From Niallia taxi (GTDB lineage: Bacteria > Bacillota > Bacilli > Bacillales > Cytobacillaceae), in the NCBI RefSeq assembly GCF_004005475.1, contig NZ_RZTZ01000006.1:62001-126000 (forward strand): DNA of 64,000 bases, written 5' to 3'. The notes under the pieces were generated by a model. It saw nothing but the letters and a program-made list of their open reading frames with translations. It was not told the origin of the DNA and did not search any database. Below, piece by piece: positions 26,338 through 35,826 of the stretch (positions are counted from its first letter, which is position 1; each line of letters begins with the position of its first letter). Made by a program: the position numbers and the translations under genes.

Positions 26338-26654
26338 GTTGGAATGTTCTTCTTATTATAATTGGCGGTGCTGTAGTTACGTTTATACCAAGAGTGATGC
26401 CAATTATGGTACTCAGTAGAATGAAGCTGTCTGAAGGTGTACAAAAATGGCTGCATTTTGTGCCGATTGCAATATTAGCTGCCATTGTTGGTCAAGAGTT
26501 ATTTATTAAGAATAACGAAGTAAATTTATTGCTTAACAAAGAACTGTTGGCAGCAATTGTCACCATAATTTTTGCGATAAGTACTCGAAGCTTATTATGG
26601 ACAGTTATTTCAGGAGTTACAGCATTTGTACTAGTACGATGGTTATTTTCCTAA
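26328..26654 (+). CDS. azlD: AzlD-family exporter small subunit
   Basis: A 108-residue membrane protein with three or four helices. It carries the family motif FIPRVMPIMVLSRMKL near residue 18 and WLHFVPIAILAAIV near 40. It works with AzlC. Start overlaps the azlC end by ten bases, with translation probably coupled. Length is normal for the family. Confidence 0.92.
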   Translation: MEVSWNVLLIIIGGAVVTFIPRVMPIMVLSRMKLSEGVQKWLHFVPIAILAAIVGQELFIKNNEVNLLLNKELLAAIVTIIFAISTRSLLWTVISGVTAFVLVRWLFS

Positions 26655-26720
26655 TAAGATTTTTCCTAGAAATATAGTAGGAATACACAAATATTGAACT
26701 TTAGAAAATAATTTTTCGTA

Positions 26721-26753
26721 AAGAAAAGGATGCCTTTATCCTAAGGCATCCTT
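26721..26753 (-). terminator. Terminator of the alcohol dehydrogenase gene
   Basis: An 11-bp stem AAGGATGCCTT/AAGGCATCCTT followed on the minus strand by TTCTTT. It may also serve azlD in the other direction. Confidence 0.75.
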
Positions 26754-26780
26754 AATAGCTTCATAGTTAATTAACAAAGC

Positions 26781-27821
26781 TTACATTGTACTTGTATCAA
26801 TAACAAAACGATATTTAACATCAGAAGCAAGTACACGCTTATATGCTTCGTCAATTTCATCAGCTGAAATGATTTCAATATTCGGAGCTATATCATGCTC
26901 TGCACAGAAATCTAGCATTTCTTGTGTTTCACGAATGCCGCCGATCATAGAGCCTGCGAAGGAACGGCGATGTCCGATTAATGACATTACGTTAAGTGAT
27001 AACGGCTCACCAGGTGCACCGACATTTACCAATGTTCCGTCAAGTGACAGCAAGGAAATATATGCATCAAGGTTAATACTCGCACTTACTGTGTTAATAA
27101 TAAGATCAAAGGAGCCTGCCAGCTTCTCAAATGTTGCTGGGTCACTTGTAGCATAGTAATTATTTGCACCGAATTGTAGTCCATCTTCTTTTTTACTTAA
27201 TGTTTGTGATAGAACTGTTACGTCAGCACCCATAGCATGTGCAATTTTAACAGCCATATGACCTAATCCGCCAAGACCAACAACTGCAACCTTTTTACCT
27301 GGACCTGCTCCCCAGCGATTTAATGGTGAATATGTTGTAATACCTGCACATAGTAATGGTGCTGCAGCATCAAGCTCGATGTTATCAGGAATTTTCACCA
27401 CAAAATCTTCTGTTACGACAATATGTGTAGAATAGCCACCCTGTGTTGGCTCACCATACTTGTCCACACCAGCGTATGTAGGAATATTCCCTTTAAGGCA
27501 GTATTGCTCTTCACCTCTAACGCAGTTCTCACATTCTCCACATGAATCAACCATACAGCCGACTCCAACTCTGTCACCAACCTTATACTTTGTTACCTCA
27601 GGTCCAACTTCTGTGACAATTCCGGCAATCTCATGTCCTGGTACTAGTGGATAGTTCACTGGACCCCATTCACCGTGAGCAGTATGGATGTCAGAGTGAC
27701 ATATTCCTGCATACTTGATTTCAATCAGAATATCTGTTAAATCCAGGTCACGTCTTTTAATTTCTGCAGCTCGGAACGACTTATCTGGACCGTCTACTGC
27801 TCTAGCTTTAGCTGTTGTCAT
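26781..27821 (-). CDS. adhA: Zinc-dependent NADP-type alcohol dehydrogenase (AdhA/YahK-like)
   Basis: A 346-residue medium-chain dehydrogenase acting on aldehydes and alcohols. Catalytic zinc ligands lie in GICHSDIH and PGHEIAG; structural zinc ligands in [15 protein letters not shown]. The Rossmann loop is GLGGLGHMA at about 180. The sequence resembles AdhA of B. subtilis, which is induced by aldehyde stress through the MerR-type AdhR. A promoter of the expected stretched form lies upstream (27885-27915). It is monocistronic with GGAGG before the ATG. Assignment to AdhA rests on likeness and on that promoter. Confidence 0.8.
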   Translation of the reverse strand: MTTAKARAVDGPDKSFRAAEIKRRDLDLTDILIEIKYAGICHSDIHTAHGEWGPVNYPLVPGHEIAGIVTEVGPEVTKYKVGDRVGVGCMVDSCGECENCVRGEEQYCLKGNIPTYAGVDKYGEPTQGGYSTHIVVTEDFVVKIPDNIELDAAAPLLCAGITTYSPLNRWGAGPGKKVAVVGLGGLGHMAVKIAHAMGADVTVLSQTLSKKEDGLQFGANNYYATSDPATFEKLAGSFDLIINTVSASINLDAYISLLSLDGTLVNVGAPGEPLSLNVMSLIGHRRSFAGSMIGGIRETQEMLDFCAEHDIAPNIEIISADEIDEAYKRVLASDVKYRFVIDTSTM

Positions 27822-27884
27822 TTGTTTGAACCTCCAATAGAAAATAATTTTTAAAGAGATAGATTCCTATTCTCTTACAAAACT

Positions 27885-27915
27885 AGCATAAGCCCTATAG
27901 TTAACTCTAAGTCAA
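27885..27915 (-). promoter_or_regulatory. MerR-type stretched promoter of adhA
   Basis: Minus strand TTGACT (27915-27910), a 19-base spacer carrying the dyad TTAGAGTTAACTATA, and TATGCT (27890-27885). A 19-bp spacer with a central GTTAAC dyad is the hallmark of MerR-family activation and resembles the AdhR box of B. subtilis. The neighbouring region to 28078 holds no gene. Confidence 0.75.
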
Positions 27916-28078
27916 GCAATAAGGTATACTGCAACAATAAAACAGGAAATTTTTATCGTTATTTCTCTGTTCTTACTTCATTTATAAATATGAAAAAGCC
28001 ACCCAACGGCAGCTTAACAGACTAACTGAAAATAAAAGGAAAACACTTTTGCAGGAACTGAATTAATACTTTCCATAG

Positions 28079-28106
28079 AAAAAAGCCCTATTCCGAAGAA
28101 TAAGAC
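28079..28106 (-). terminator. Terminator of the TetR gene
   Basis: In the RNA sense GTCTTATTC-TTCG-GAATAGGGC, a nine-pair stem with a UUCG tetraloop and two or three G-U pairs, followed by six T residues. Confidence 0.75.
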
Positions 28107-28173
28107 CTTAAGGGAAGTACTGTTTTATTTTCCTATTTTATACATTTATAAATAAGAAGGATAACCTTCTTTT

Positions 28174-28779
28174 CTAATTTAAAAGATTATCAATTTCCAT
28201 TTTATGTGCCAGGAGATAAAATTGCTTAGCAAGAAAATGGGGTGTGTATGGCAAATCATTACGCAGCCAAGCCACAATTGTTCCAATTAGTGCTGAGGAA
28301 CCATACCACATGGCAATATCTGTTTGAATTTCTTCATCCCCATTCCCAATTTTGGCATTGCCTTTTTCCTTAATACGCTCTGTAATCATTTTCGTCAGCT
28401 CATTTGACAATCTTCCCATAAATATTGGTGTTTTTCTGGAGCCTAATGTCTCTTTATAAAAGCTAGAGTGCTCCGCAAAATGCTCAAGCAAGCTTGTTAG
28501 CACCAGCCAATCAGCATTACTTGAATATTGCTCTTCTGTTCTTGCGTAAAGAATTTGCTGGATATCCTCTATCATGTCGTCAGCCATCTTTTCTAACATA
28601 TCTGGTATGTCACGGTAATGCAGATAGAACGTTACCCGACTTATAGTCGCTCGCGCTGCAATCTTACTTACAGTCATTTTCTCTATATCCATTTCCTTTA
28701 ATAGGTCAACAAAAGCCTCTTTTATTAAATGTCGTGTACGAACAATTCTAGGATCTGTTTGATTTTTGGAAGCATCCAT
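28174..28779 (-). CDS. TetR/AcrR-family repressor
   Basis: A 201-residue regulator. The helix-turn-helix is at about 20-60 (TVSKIAARATISRVTFYLHY), and a ligand domain follows. GGGAGG precedes the ATG. It is divergent from a DHA2-type exporter with two palindromes between them, a standard layout for local repression of efflux relieved by a drug-like ligand. It probably also represses itself. Confidence 0.88.
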   Translation of the reverse strand: MDASKNQTDPRIVRTRHLIKEAFVDLLKEMDIEKMTVSKIAARATISRVTFYLHYRDIPDMLEKMADDMIEDIQQILYARTEEQYSSNADWLVLTSLLEHFAEHSSFYKETLGSRKTPIFMGRLSNELTKMITERIKEKGNAKIGNGDEEIQTDIAMWYGSSALIGTIVAWLRNDLPYTPHFLAKQFYLLAHKMEIDNLLN

Positions 28780-28860
28780 CGGCTTTACCTTTCCTCCCTA
28801 ATAAACAAATATGATTTAAATGTACTAAATCCTCTATCTAATTAACATTAGATAAAAATA

Positions 28861-28960
28861 TGTAAATTAGTTTACACAATGCTCACAATTGTAAATTGCA
28901 AAATAGCATTGACCGTTTATAATCTACTTTATGCCATGTTAATTATCTTACACAGTGTAA
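28861..28960. promoter_or_regulatory. Palindromic operators between the TetR and MFS genes
   Basis: Two dyads with related half-sites: TGTAAA-TTAG-TTTACA (28861-28876) and TTACAC-A-GTGTAA (28948-28960). Between them lies a possible promoter for the exporter (TTGCAA at 28896, 16 bases, TATAAT at 28918). The second dyad falls about 25 bases past the -10. Confidence 0.65.
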
Positions 28961-28994
28961 ATTAAGTCTATAGCAAAGGAAAGGAAGTTATACA

Positions 28995-30497
28995 TTGAGT
29001 AATACGGAAACATCTACAAGTACAATTAAAAAAGGGCCTATTTTATTTATTATGATTTTAGGAGCTTTCTTAGCGACGTTAAACCAAACATTAATGAGCG
29101 TTGCTACTCCAGAATTAATGATCGATTTTGACATTACGGCGGCAACTGCACAATGGCTCACAACTGGCTATATGCTAGTTAATGGAATTCTTATTCCAAT
29201 CACAGCCTATTTTATGCAAAGATACTCGACTCGCCAACTATTTCAAGCGTCTATGTTTATTTTCTTGGCAGGGACGATTGTATCTGCTGTAGCAACAAGC
29301 TTCCCAGTTCTCCTGACTGGCCGTATGATTCAAGCGGCAGGAGCTGGTATCATCATGCCGCTTCTTACAAACGTAATATTTTCGATTTTCCCTGCAAATA
29401 AAAGGGGTGGAGCAATGGGGATGGTTGGCTTTGCAATCATTTTCGCTCCTGCAATCGGACCAACACTAGCTGGTTATATTCTTGAAAACTATAAATGGGA
29501 AGTAATGTTTTATGGAATGATTCCTTTCGCCATTTTAGTAATTATCTGTGGATTTATTTACCTAAAAAATGTTTCTGAGCAAGTTGCGACTAAGATGGAT
29601 ATTATCAGTGTCCTTCTGTCTACAATTGGTTTTGGAACATTATTATATGGCTTTAGCCGTGCTGGCAGTGAAGGTTGGTCAAGTGCTGAAGTGCTAGCAT
29701 CTATAGCAATCGGTGTTATTGCACTTGCACTTTTCAGCTGGAGACAGTTGACTTCTAAAAGTCCATTACTGGATCTTAAAGCCTTTAAGTATAATATGTT
29801 CTCCTTAACAACAGTTATCAACATTGCTGTTACAATGGTTATGTATGCAGATATGATGCTGCTACCATTATATTTACAAAGTGCCCGCGGCTATACAGCT
29901 TTAGAATCAGGACTATTATTACTGCCTGGAGCATTAGTAATGGGCTTCCTAATGCCTATTACAGGAAGACTCTTCGACCGCTATGGTGCAAAATGGCTGT
30001 CCATTAGCGGAATTCTTATTATGATTATTACAACAATAGGTTTCGTAGATTTAACGGATTCTACGAGCTACACTTATTTAATTCTTATGTCTACCTTCCG
30101 TCGTATCGGAATGGCACTTATGTTAATGCCTATTCAAACAGCCGGATTAAATCAGCTGCCTGCAAGCTTGACTGCACATGGTACGGCAATTTCCAATACT
30201 ATTAGACAAGTCGCTGGTGCGGTAGGTACTTCCCTGCTTGTAACGATTATGACAACTCGTACGGAAACACATTTAACAGATGCAATGTCTGCTGGCGGAA
30301 ATGCTGCCAACCAAGCTCAAATGATGTTAGATGCAACAATACAGGGAATTAATGATGCTTATGTTGTGATTATCGGAATTGCTATCGTTGGATTAATTCT
30401 ATCCTTCTTTATCAAAAAAGTATCGCCGGGAACACAATCAGCATCACAAACGAAAAAACAGCAAGCTTTGAGAAACGAACCAGAAGCAGCTAAATAA
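28995..30497 (+). CDS. DHA2-family MFS efflux transporter
   Basis: A 500-residue exporter with about 14 membrane helices. Motif C (GFAIIFAPAIGPTLAGYI) marks it as an antiporter, and motif A-like residues occur near the first cytoplasmic loop. The start is TTG with GGAAG seven bases upstream. It is divergent from, and very likely repressed by, the TetR protein. A hydrophilic Lys-rich tail follows the last helix. Drug spectrum unknown. Confidence 0.88.
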   Translation: MSNTETSTSTIKKGPILFIMILGAFLATLNQTLMSVATPELMIDFDITAATAQWLTTGYMLVNGILIPITAYFMQRYSTRQLFQASMFIFLAGTIVSAVATSFPVLLTGRMIQAAGAGIIMPLLTNVIFSIFPANKRGGAMGMVGFAIIFAPAIGPTLAGYILENYKWEVMFYGMIPFAILVIICGFIYLKNVSEQVATKMDIISVLLSTIGFGTLLYGFSRAGSEGWSSAEVLASIAIGVIALALFSWRQLTSKSPLLDLKAFKYNMFSLTTVINIAVTMVMYADMMLLPLYLQSARGYTALESGLLLLPGALVMGFLMPITGRLFDRYGAKWLSISGILIMIITTIGFVDLTDSTSYTYLILMSTFRRIGMALMLMPIQTAGLNQLPASLTAHGTAISNTIRQVAGAVGTSLLVTIMTTRTETHLTDAMSAGGNAANQAQMMLDATIQGINDAYVVIIGIAIVGLILSFFIKKVSPGTQSASQTKKQQALRNEPEAAK

Positions 30498-30499
30498 AC

Positions 30500-30541
30500 A
30501 AAAAGGACTGATAAGTATTCATTGCTTATCAGTCCTTTTCG
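30500..30541. terminator. Bidirectional terminator
   Basis: A 14-bp stem, AAGGACTGATAAG pairing with CTTATCAGTCCTT, with A and T tracts on both sides. It overlaps the last codons of the sensor kinase gene. Confidence 0.85.
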
Positions 30542-31856
30542 TTGTTATTTGTTTTATTGGTATTTTTACACGGGCAATCGTCTCATTTTTATTAGACTGA
30601 ATAGAAATTTCCCCACCATATCTATTCACTACTTCTTTAACAATAAATAGTCCTTGACCCCTGATTTTTCCCTTTTGGGCCTTTTTCGTCGAAAACCCTC
30701 TTTTGAAGATTTGCTCCTTCACTTTATCATTAATCGGATATCCAGTATTACAAACTTCAAATATATATGTTTTAGCATCAGCCTTGCACGTAATGCTCAT
30801 TTTTCGTTGCTGCTCAGGCAATTCTATTGTTGCATCCATTGCATTATCTATTAAATTAGATAATACCTTGATTAAATCTGTTGACGCTATTTTCCTATAC
30901 TCGTTGTCTATTACATCAAATTGAATATCAATATTATGATTTTGAGCAGCAAGCTTTTTCGTTTGCAAAAGCACAGATAAACCGGGGTTGCTGACATTTA
31001 AATTGATTGATTGTATTAAATGTACTTCTTTAGTTAGCATGGCTATATAATCGTTAGCTTTGTCCATTAGTCCAAGCTTAAGCAGCCCATGCAGCACCTG
31101 AATATGATTAGAGTAGTCATGACGTAATGATTGCACAGATGATATGAGTGATTGCAGTTCAAACTGATAGGTATCCTCTGTATCGCCTACTTCTTTTTTC
31201 AGCTCTCTTGTATACCATTTTTGGAGAACAAAAAAAGCAGCAAGCATAAGAATGACAAACAAACCACTAAAGATAAAGGCAGAAATACTGCTTTTTAATG
31301 CCTTTTTACTCACATTATTGATTGTATCTGGGCTAATATCAATTCCAAGATAGCCGATGATTTCATCCTTTTGATCCTTAATAGGCACTCCGACAGTTAG
31401 GTATTCACCATATATTGGATCTTGGATAATGTCAGTTGAAAAAGTCTTTCCGTTGTAAGCTTTCACTACCTGTTCTTTTGGAATCGTACATATTCCGCCA
31501 ATAGGAAACTCTTGCTCACTATCTTGCAAGGCAACAATCATCGCCCTCGTTACATTAGGGTTATTAACTAGCAGTGTGTACACATGTAAAGAGCCGTTTT
31601 TTTCCTTGGCGTCTTCTAAATAGCGTTGAATGACGTCATATTCCTTGCTTTTCACAGGATTTTCAAGAAACTTTTTATATGTTTCTGTATCTAATGAAGC
31701 CGCTATTTTTTTGGCAGTTTCTATATTTTGATTGACGATAGAGTTTTCTGCCGTTTTTTTTATACTAGAATAAGAAGAATATATATTCACCATCATGAAA
31801 ATAACCACTATAAAAAAAGATATAATAAAAATTGACTTCAATTTTTTATTTCTCAT
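30519..31856 (-). CDS. Orphan sensor histidine kinase (Cache plus Spo0B/GHKL type)
   Basis: A 445-residue membrane kinase. A membrane helix (about 8-28) precedes an extracellular Cache-like sensor (about 35-185), and a second helix follows at about 195-215. Then comes a dimerisation helix with the likely phosphoacceptor in SLRHDYSNHIQ, and a C-terminal ATPase domain with N box NLIDNAMDAT and G2 box GQGLFIVKEVVNRYGG. This is the architecture of CitS/DcuS-like or AgrC-like kinases. No response regulator gene is adjacent on either side, so its partner is elsewhere. The signal may be a small organic molecule. Confidence 0.85.
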   Translation of the reverse strand: MRNKKLKSIFIISFFIVVIFMMVNIYSSYSSIKKTAENSIVNQNIETAKKIAASLDTETYKKFLENPVKSKEYDVIQRYLEDAKEKNGSLHVYTLLVNNPNVTRAMIVALQDSEQEFPIGGICTIPKEQVVKAYNGKTFSTDIIQDPIYGEYLTVGVPIKDQKDEIIGYLGIDISPDTINNVSKKALKSSISAFIFSGLFVILMLAAFFVLQKWYTRELKKEVGDTEDTYQFELQSLISSVQSLRHDYSNHIQVLHGLLKLGLMDKANDYIAMLTKEVHLIQSINLNVSNPGLSVLLQTKKLAAQNHNIDIQFDVIDNEYRKIASTDLIKVLSNLIDNAMDATIELPEQQRKMSITCKADAKTYIFEVCNTGYPINDKVKEQIFKRGFSTKKAQKGKIRGQGLFIVKEVVNRYGGEISIQSNKNETIARVKIPIKQITTKRTDKQ

Positions 31857-32036
31857 TTATACATCCTTGCCACGTTACTTTTACGTTGAAAATTTTTTAG
31901 AGTATAAGAGTATTTTACTACATAATCCAATCCTTTTCTTCGTTATTTTCCCACTTTAACCTTATTTTTCACTAAACTATTTAATCCAGCTGCAAATTAC
32001 AGCTGGATTATTTCTCTCCCCTATTATGCCTACATG

Positions 32037-33350
32037 TCAAACAGATACAGAAGAATCAGCTGTCTGTTCATTCTCCTGAATGCTCTCTTTTTGCTTTTCT
32101 GATTTTTCATATGCTTTCCAGAACGGATAATACACCACAACCCCTATGGCAAAATTAATTACCACCATCAAGACACCTTTCCAGTCGCCACCTGTAGCAA
32201 CATAGCCGGAGATAAACGGCGGTGTTGCCCATGGTAATTCTACAAAAACTCTATTGATTAGATGTAGGGAAAAAGCACTGTAGGTGACAATTGCTGCAAT
32301 TGTTCCAGAGAGAATGAAAGGAATGATAAAAAATGGATTTAAAACAATTGGCAAGCCAAAGATTACTGGCTCAACAATGGTGAAAATTGCCGCAGGTGTT
32401 GCAATTCCTGCCATTGTCCTTGCCTGCTTCAACTTAGATTTCCACATCCAGAATAAAATTCCCCAAGCGGCAGCTGGCCAGATTGTGATACGTTCTACTA
32501 CCGTTGTCCATATATGAGGCAATTGTTTTATATCCACTCCATTAGATAATGCCTTAGCATTTTCTGCGACCCATTGCAGCTTTAAGGGTTCAAAAATTGG
32601 TCCAATCATATTATCACCATGCATGCCAACTGCCCAAAGCAATAGACCGATTAGGACTCTAGGGATAAAAACAAAAATGCTATCTGTACCACTAAAAACC
32701 GGCCCTAAAACTGTGTTTAAAAAGCTTGTAATATCAAAGTTGAGAATGGATCGTACAACCCATAACAAGGTAAATATAACGAAAAAGGGAATTAAAGCAA
32801 CGAAGGCATTCGTAACATTTGCTGGAACACCATCTGGCATCCTTATCGTAATTTTCCTTTCTAAGAAAAAGCGGTACAGCCGAATACTAATTAAACTGCT
32901 GATGATTGCTGCAAATAACCCGCCTGCTGCGAAGTTAGTTACACTCATTCCGTTAGATAAGTCATTTATATTAATTAAGAAGAAGGCAGCTATGCTTAGT
33001 AATGCCGCATTGATCGAGTCAATTTCAAATCGTTTAGCATAGCTCATGCCAATGGCTATTGCTGCATACAGTGATAAAAAATTCATTGTCATATTATAAA
33101 ATATCAAAAACTTCGATGAAACAGAGGAAAGAACGGGAATGAGGGGATCCTCACTAAAGGTTCCTGGCAATCCCAGCATCGCAATTAACAAGAACAAACT
33201 GCCAATAATCACAATTGGAACAATGGCCACTAGACCATCCTTAACTGCCGCTACTGCAGGTATATTACCGAATTTTGCCATCGGTCCGGCCAGACGATCT
33301 ACTACAAAATCAGATACTTTCTCTAAAAAGGACTTCTTTTGATTATTCAT
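32037..33350 (-). CDS. PTS EIIC, cellobiose/chitobiose type
   Basis: A 437-residue membrane permease of the lactose/cellobiose PTS family with about ten helices. Family segments include PAVAAVKDGLVAIVPIVIIGS near the N terminus and the FTIVEPVIFGLPIVLNP loop with the conserved Glu near 310. GGGAGGG precedes the ATG at 33350. No EIIA or EIIB gene is near, so it must use components encoded elsewhere. A cre box lies in its promoter region. Two sugar-type dehydrogenases and an RpiR regulator are next to it. The sugar is unknown. Confidence 0.88.
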   Translation of the reverse strand: MNNQKKSFLEKVSDFVVDRLAGPMAKFGNIPAVAAVKDGLVAIVPIVIIGSLFLLIAMLGLPGTFSEDPLIPVLSSVSSKFLIFYNMTMNFLSLYAAIAIGMSYAKRFEIDSINAALLSIAAFFLININDLSNGMSVTNFAAGGLFAAIISSLISIRLYRFFLERKITIRMPDGVPANVTNAFVALIPFFVIFTLLWVVRSILNFDITSFLNTVLGPVFSGTDSIFVFIPRVLIGLLLWAVGMHGDNMIGPIFEPLKLQWVAENAKALSNGVDIKQLPHIWTTVVERITIWPAAAWGILFWMWKSKLKQARTMAGIATPAAIFTIVEPVIFGLPIVLNPFFIIPFILSGTIAAIVTYSAFSLHLINRVFVELPWATPPFISGYVATGGDWKGVLMVVINFAIGVVVYYPFWKAYEKSEKQKESIQENEQTADSSVSV

Positions 33351-33389
33351 GTGTTTCCCTCCCAGTTTTCTCTGAACCATTATTCGTAC

Positions 33390-33464
33390 TTGTCGACAAA
33401 TACTTTTTTGTAAGCGCTATCTAAAACTAATTCGGATTATAGGGTCTATAAAAATATTTGTCTA
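33390..33464 (-). promoter_or_regulatory. Promoter, cre box and palindrome of the EIIC gene
   Basis: Minus strand TAGACA (33464-33459), 17 bases and TATAAT (33441-33436). Just downstream on the transcript side lies TGTAAGCGCTATCT (33409-33422), a good CcpA cre box placed to act as a roadblock. Next is the palindrome TTGTCGACAA (33390-33399), which may bind the local RpiR regulator. The remaining gap to 33757 holds no clear gene. Confidence 0.6.
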
Positions 33465-33757
33465 TAGCACAAAATCTCGAAACTGGCCGCAGCGACGCTT
33501 TTTTCTATTTAGTTTAGCCAAAAATTTATACTATTTCCCAAATGACATAACAACGATATCCGCTAAAAAATCCAGCAATTATAAGAATTATTGCAGCGAC
33601 TATAGTAAAAATCAGATTTCGGGAAATGAAATTCAATTTCAGAATCTCTTTTAGGATTCACAAATAATGAAATCGTTCTCCTAAATCCCCTCCACCTCTT
33701 TTCTCAAGTAAATCCATGATGCTATGATTATTTTGAAGATGGAAAGGAGATTTTCTT

Positions 33758-34786
33758 ATGTTAACAATTGCTTTTATTGGATTTGGGAACGCAGTAGTCA
33801 ATTACCACTTACCGTATCTTGAAAGGAAAGAAAATATCAGAATAAAAAGCATTTATCGCAGAGAAGAGGATCGCATCGGGGATACAGAAAGAGAAGGCTG
33901 GTACCCTTCCATTCAATTCACGACAAATCTACAAGAAGTGCTTGAAGACCCAGAGATTGAACTGGTTGTGATTTGTACACATGTTGACAGTCATACGGAA
34001 TATGCCAGAAAAGCACTAGAAAATAATAAACACGTATTGGTAGAAAAACCATTTGCAGCAACTGTTGAAGAAGCTAAAGAAATTTTTGATTTTGCAGCAT
34101 CCAAAGGTTTAATCGCGATGGCAAATCAAAATAGAAGGTTTGATGGCGACTTTTTGACATTAAAAAAAGTAATAGAAAGCGGTGTGCTTGGACAAATTAT
34201 TGAAATTCAATCACACTATGATTATTTCCGCCCACAATATATAAATAAAGAATTTGGCATGATGCATGGGCTGGCCGTTCATACAATTGATCAGCTCTAT
34301 TCCCTTTTTGGAAAGCCGAAAAAAATCCACTATGATGTCAGAAGCGTTTACCACCCAGGAGAATCAGATGATTATATCGATATAGATTTCCATTATGGTC
34401 AATTAAAAACGACTGTTAAATGTAGCTTGGCTGTAAAAATCAATCATCCGAAATTTGTAGTCCATGGCGATAAAGGCAGCTTTATCAAGTATAGCAGCGG
34501 ACATCAACAGAAAAATGAGAATGGCCCAACAAAGGTTAGCTTTGAGACAGAGGAAGAAAGTAACTGGGGAACGCTATCCTATGTTGATACAAATGGTGTT
34601 GAGCATCAAGAAAAGGTGAAGTCTGAGGTTACAGACTATGGAATTTTATACGAAAAGCTATATCAAAGTATTAAACAAAAAACGGAAAAACCGGTAAAAG
34701 ACGAGGAAGTTTTAGCGGTTTTACAAATCCTGAATGATGGCGTCAACGCTGCAAAAAATGCTAATTACGAAACGGAGAATTTATAA
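33758..34786 (+). CDS. Gfo/Idh/MocA-family oxidoreductase (IolW/YdgJ-like)
   Basis: A 342-residue NAD(P)-dependent sugar dehydrogenase. An N-terminal Rossmann fold begins IAFIGFGNAV (about 4-13). The catalytic EKP motif is VLVEKPFA at about 94. The NQNRRFDGDFLTLKKVI segment and C-terminal domain resemble scyllo-inositol dehydrogenase IolW and YdgJ. AAAGGAG precedes the ATG. It overlaps the next gene by one base (TAATG). The substrate may be an inositol or a modified sugar delivered by the divergent EIIC; this is inference. Confidence 0.82.
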   Translation: MLTIAFIGFGNAVVNYHLPYLERKENIRIKSIYRREEDRIGDTEREGWYPSIQFTTNLQEVLEDPEIELVVICTHVDSHTEYARKALENNKHVLVEKPFAATVEEAKEIFDFAASKGLIAMANQNRRFDGDFLTLKKVIESGVLGQIIEIQSHYDYFRPQYINKEFGMMHGLAVHTIDQLYSLFGKPKKIHYDVRSVYHPGESDDYIDIDFHYGQLKTTVKCSLAVKINHPKFVVHGDKGSFIKYSSGHQQKNENGPTKVSFETEEESNWGTLSYVDTNGVEHQEKVKSEVTDYGILYEKLYQSIKQKTEKPVKDEEVLAVLQILNDGVNAAKNANYETENL

Positions 34787-35769
34787 TGAAAATCGGGACT
34801 ATAGGTACAGGATTTATTGTAGATGCATTTCTTGCTGCAGTAGACTCCACTGACGAGGCTGTATGCACAGCAATGTACAGCCGTAAACAAGAAACAGCAA
34901 AAACACTAGCAGACAAGTATGAGATATCTACTATTTATACAAGCTTGGATGAACTGTTTGAAGACAATGAAGTGGAAGTTGTTTATGTTGCTTCACCGAA
35001 CAGCCTTCACTACTACCATGCAAAACAAGCACTTGAGCATGGCAAGCATGTAATATGTGAAAAACCATTTACTTCTACTGTGAAGGAACTAGATACTTTA
35101 ATAGCTTTGGCAAAGCAGAAAAATCTTATGCTATTTGAGGCAATAACAACAATACATTTGCCGAACTTCCAATTAGTGAAAGAAAATCTTCATAAATTAG
35201 GCCAAATTAAGTTGGTGCAATGTAATTATAGTCAGTTATCAAGCAGATATAATGCATTACTTGCAGGTGAAACACCTAATGTATTTAATCCTGAATTCTC
35301 AGGTGGATCTTTAGTGGATATTAATATTTACAATCTTCATTTTGTGATGAATCTTTTCGGTACACCTGACCAAATTAGCTATACTGCCAATAAGCATGCA
35401 AATGGCATTGATACCTCTGGAGTATTAGTTCTAAACTATCCTGACTTTATCGCAGAATGTGCTGGTGCCAAAGACACGAACAGTATGAACTTTGCCCTTA
35501 TTCAAGGTGAAAAAGGTTTCATTCATGTCGAAAATGGCGCAAACGGATGTCGCCGGGTATATCTTCATACAGGTGCGTCAAAGGTGGAATTAAATAGCCA
35601 AACAACTACCAATAACCTATACTACGAGCTTGTTGCTTTCCAGGATATATTTAAAAGGAAGGATTATGAACAGTGCTATCAATTGCTTGATTACAGCCAT
35701 TCTGTTTTAGAGCAGGTTGTCGCAGCTAGGAAGGATGCTGGCATTAAATTTGCGGCTGACTTATCATAA
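34786..35769 (+). CDS. Gfo/Idh/MocA-family oxidoreductase
   Basis: A 327-residue dehydrogenase. The Rossmann loop is GTIGTGFIV at the N terminus, the catalytic motif is ICEKPFTS near 92, and FEAITTIHLPNF follows near 120. It is clearly a different subfamily from its partner. Translationally coupled to the gene before it, so the pair probably act on the same substrate in sequence, perhaps an oxidation followed by a reduction. Ends at a strong bidirectional terminator. Confidence 0.82.
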   Translation: MKIGTIGTGFIVDAFLAAVDSTDEAVCTAMYSRKQETAKTLADKYEISTIYTSLDELFEDNEVEVVYVASPNSLHYYHAKQALEHGKHVICEKPFTSTVKELDTLIALAKQKNLMLFEAITTIHLPNFQLVKENLHKLGQIKLVQCNYSQLSSRYNALLAGETPNVFNPEFSGGSLVDINIYNLHFVMNLFGTPDQISYTANKHANGIDTSGVLVLNYPDFIAECAGAKDTNSMNFALIQGEKGFIHVENGANGCRRVYLHTGASKVELNSQTTTNNLYYELVAFQDIFKRKDYEQCYQLLDYSHSVLEQVVAARKDAGIKFAADLS

Positions 35770-35774
35770 TAATT

Positions 35775-35810
35775 TAAAAACAGTATCATTACATGATGAT
35801 ACTGTTTTTC
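35775..35810. terminator. Bidirectional terminator
   Basis: Stem AAAAACAGTATCAT pairing with ATGATACTGTTTTT, serving the dehydrogenase pair and the convergent RpiR gene. Confidence 0.85.
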
Positions 35811-35826
35811 TATGTATGAAAGACTT

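Noticed and set aside
26091-26456. 121-codon minus-strand frame across azlC and azlD
   Set aside because: Antisense to two conserved genes with overlapping ends; no ribosome site.
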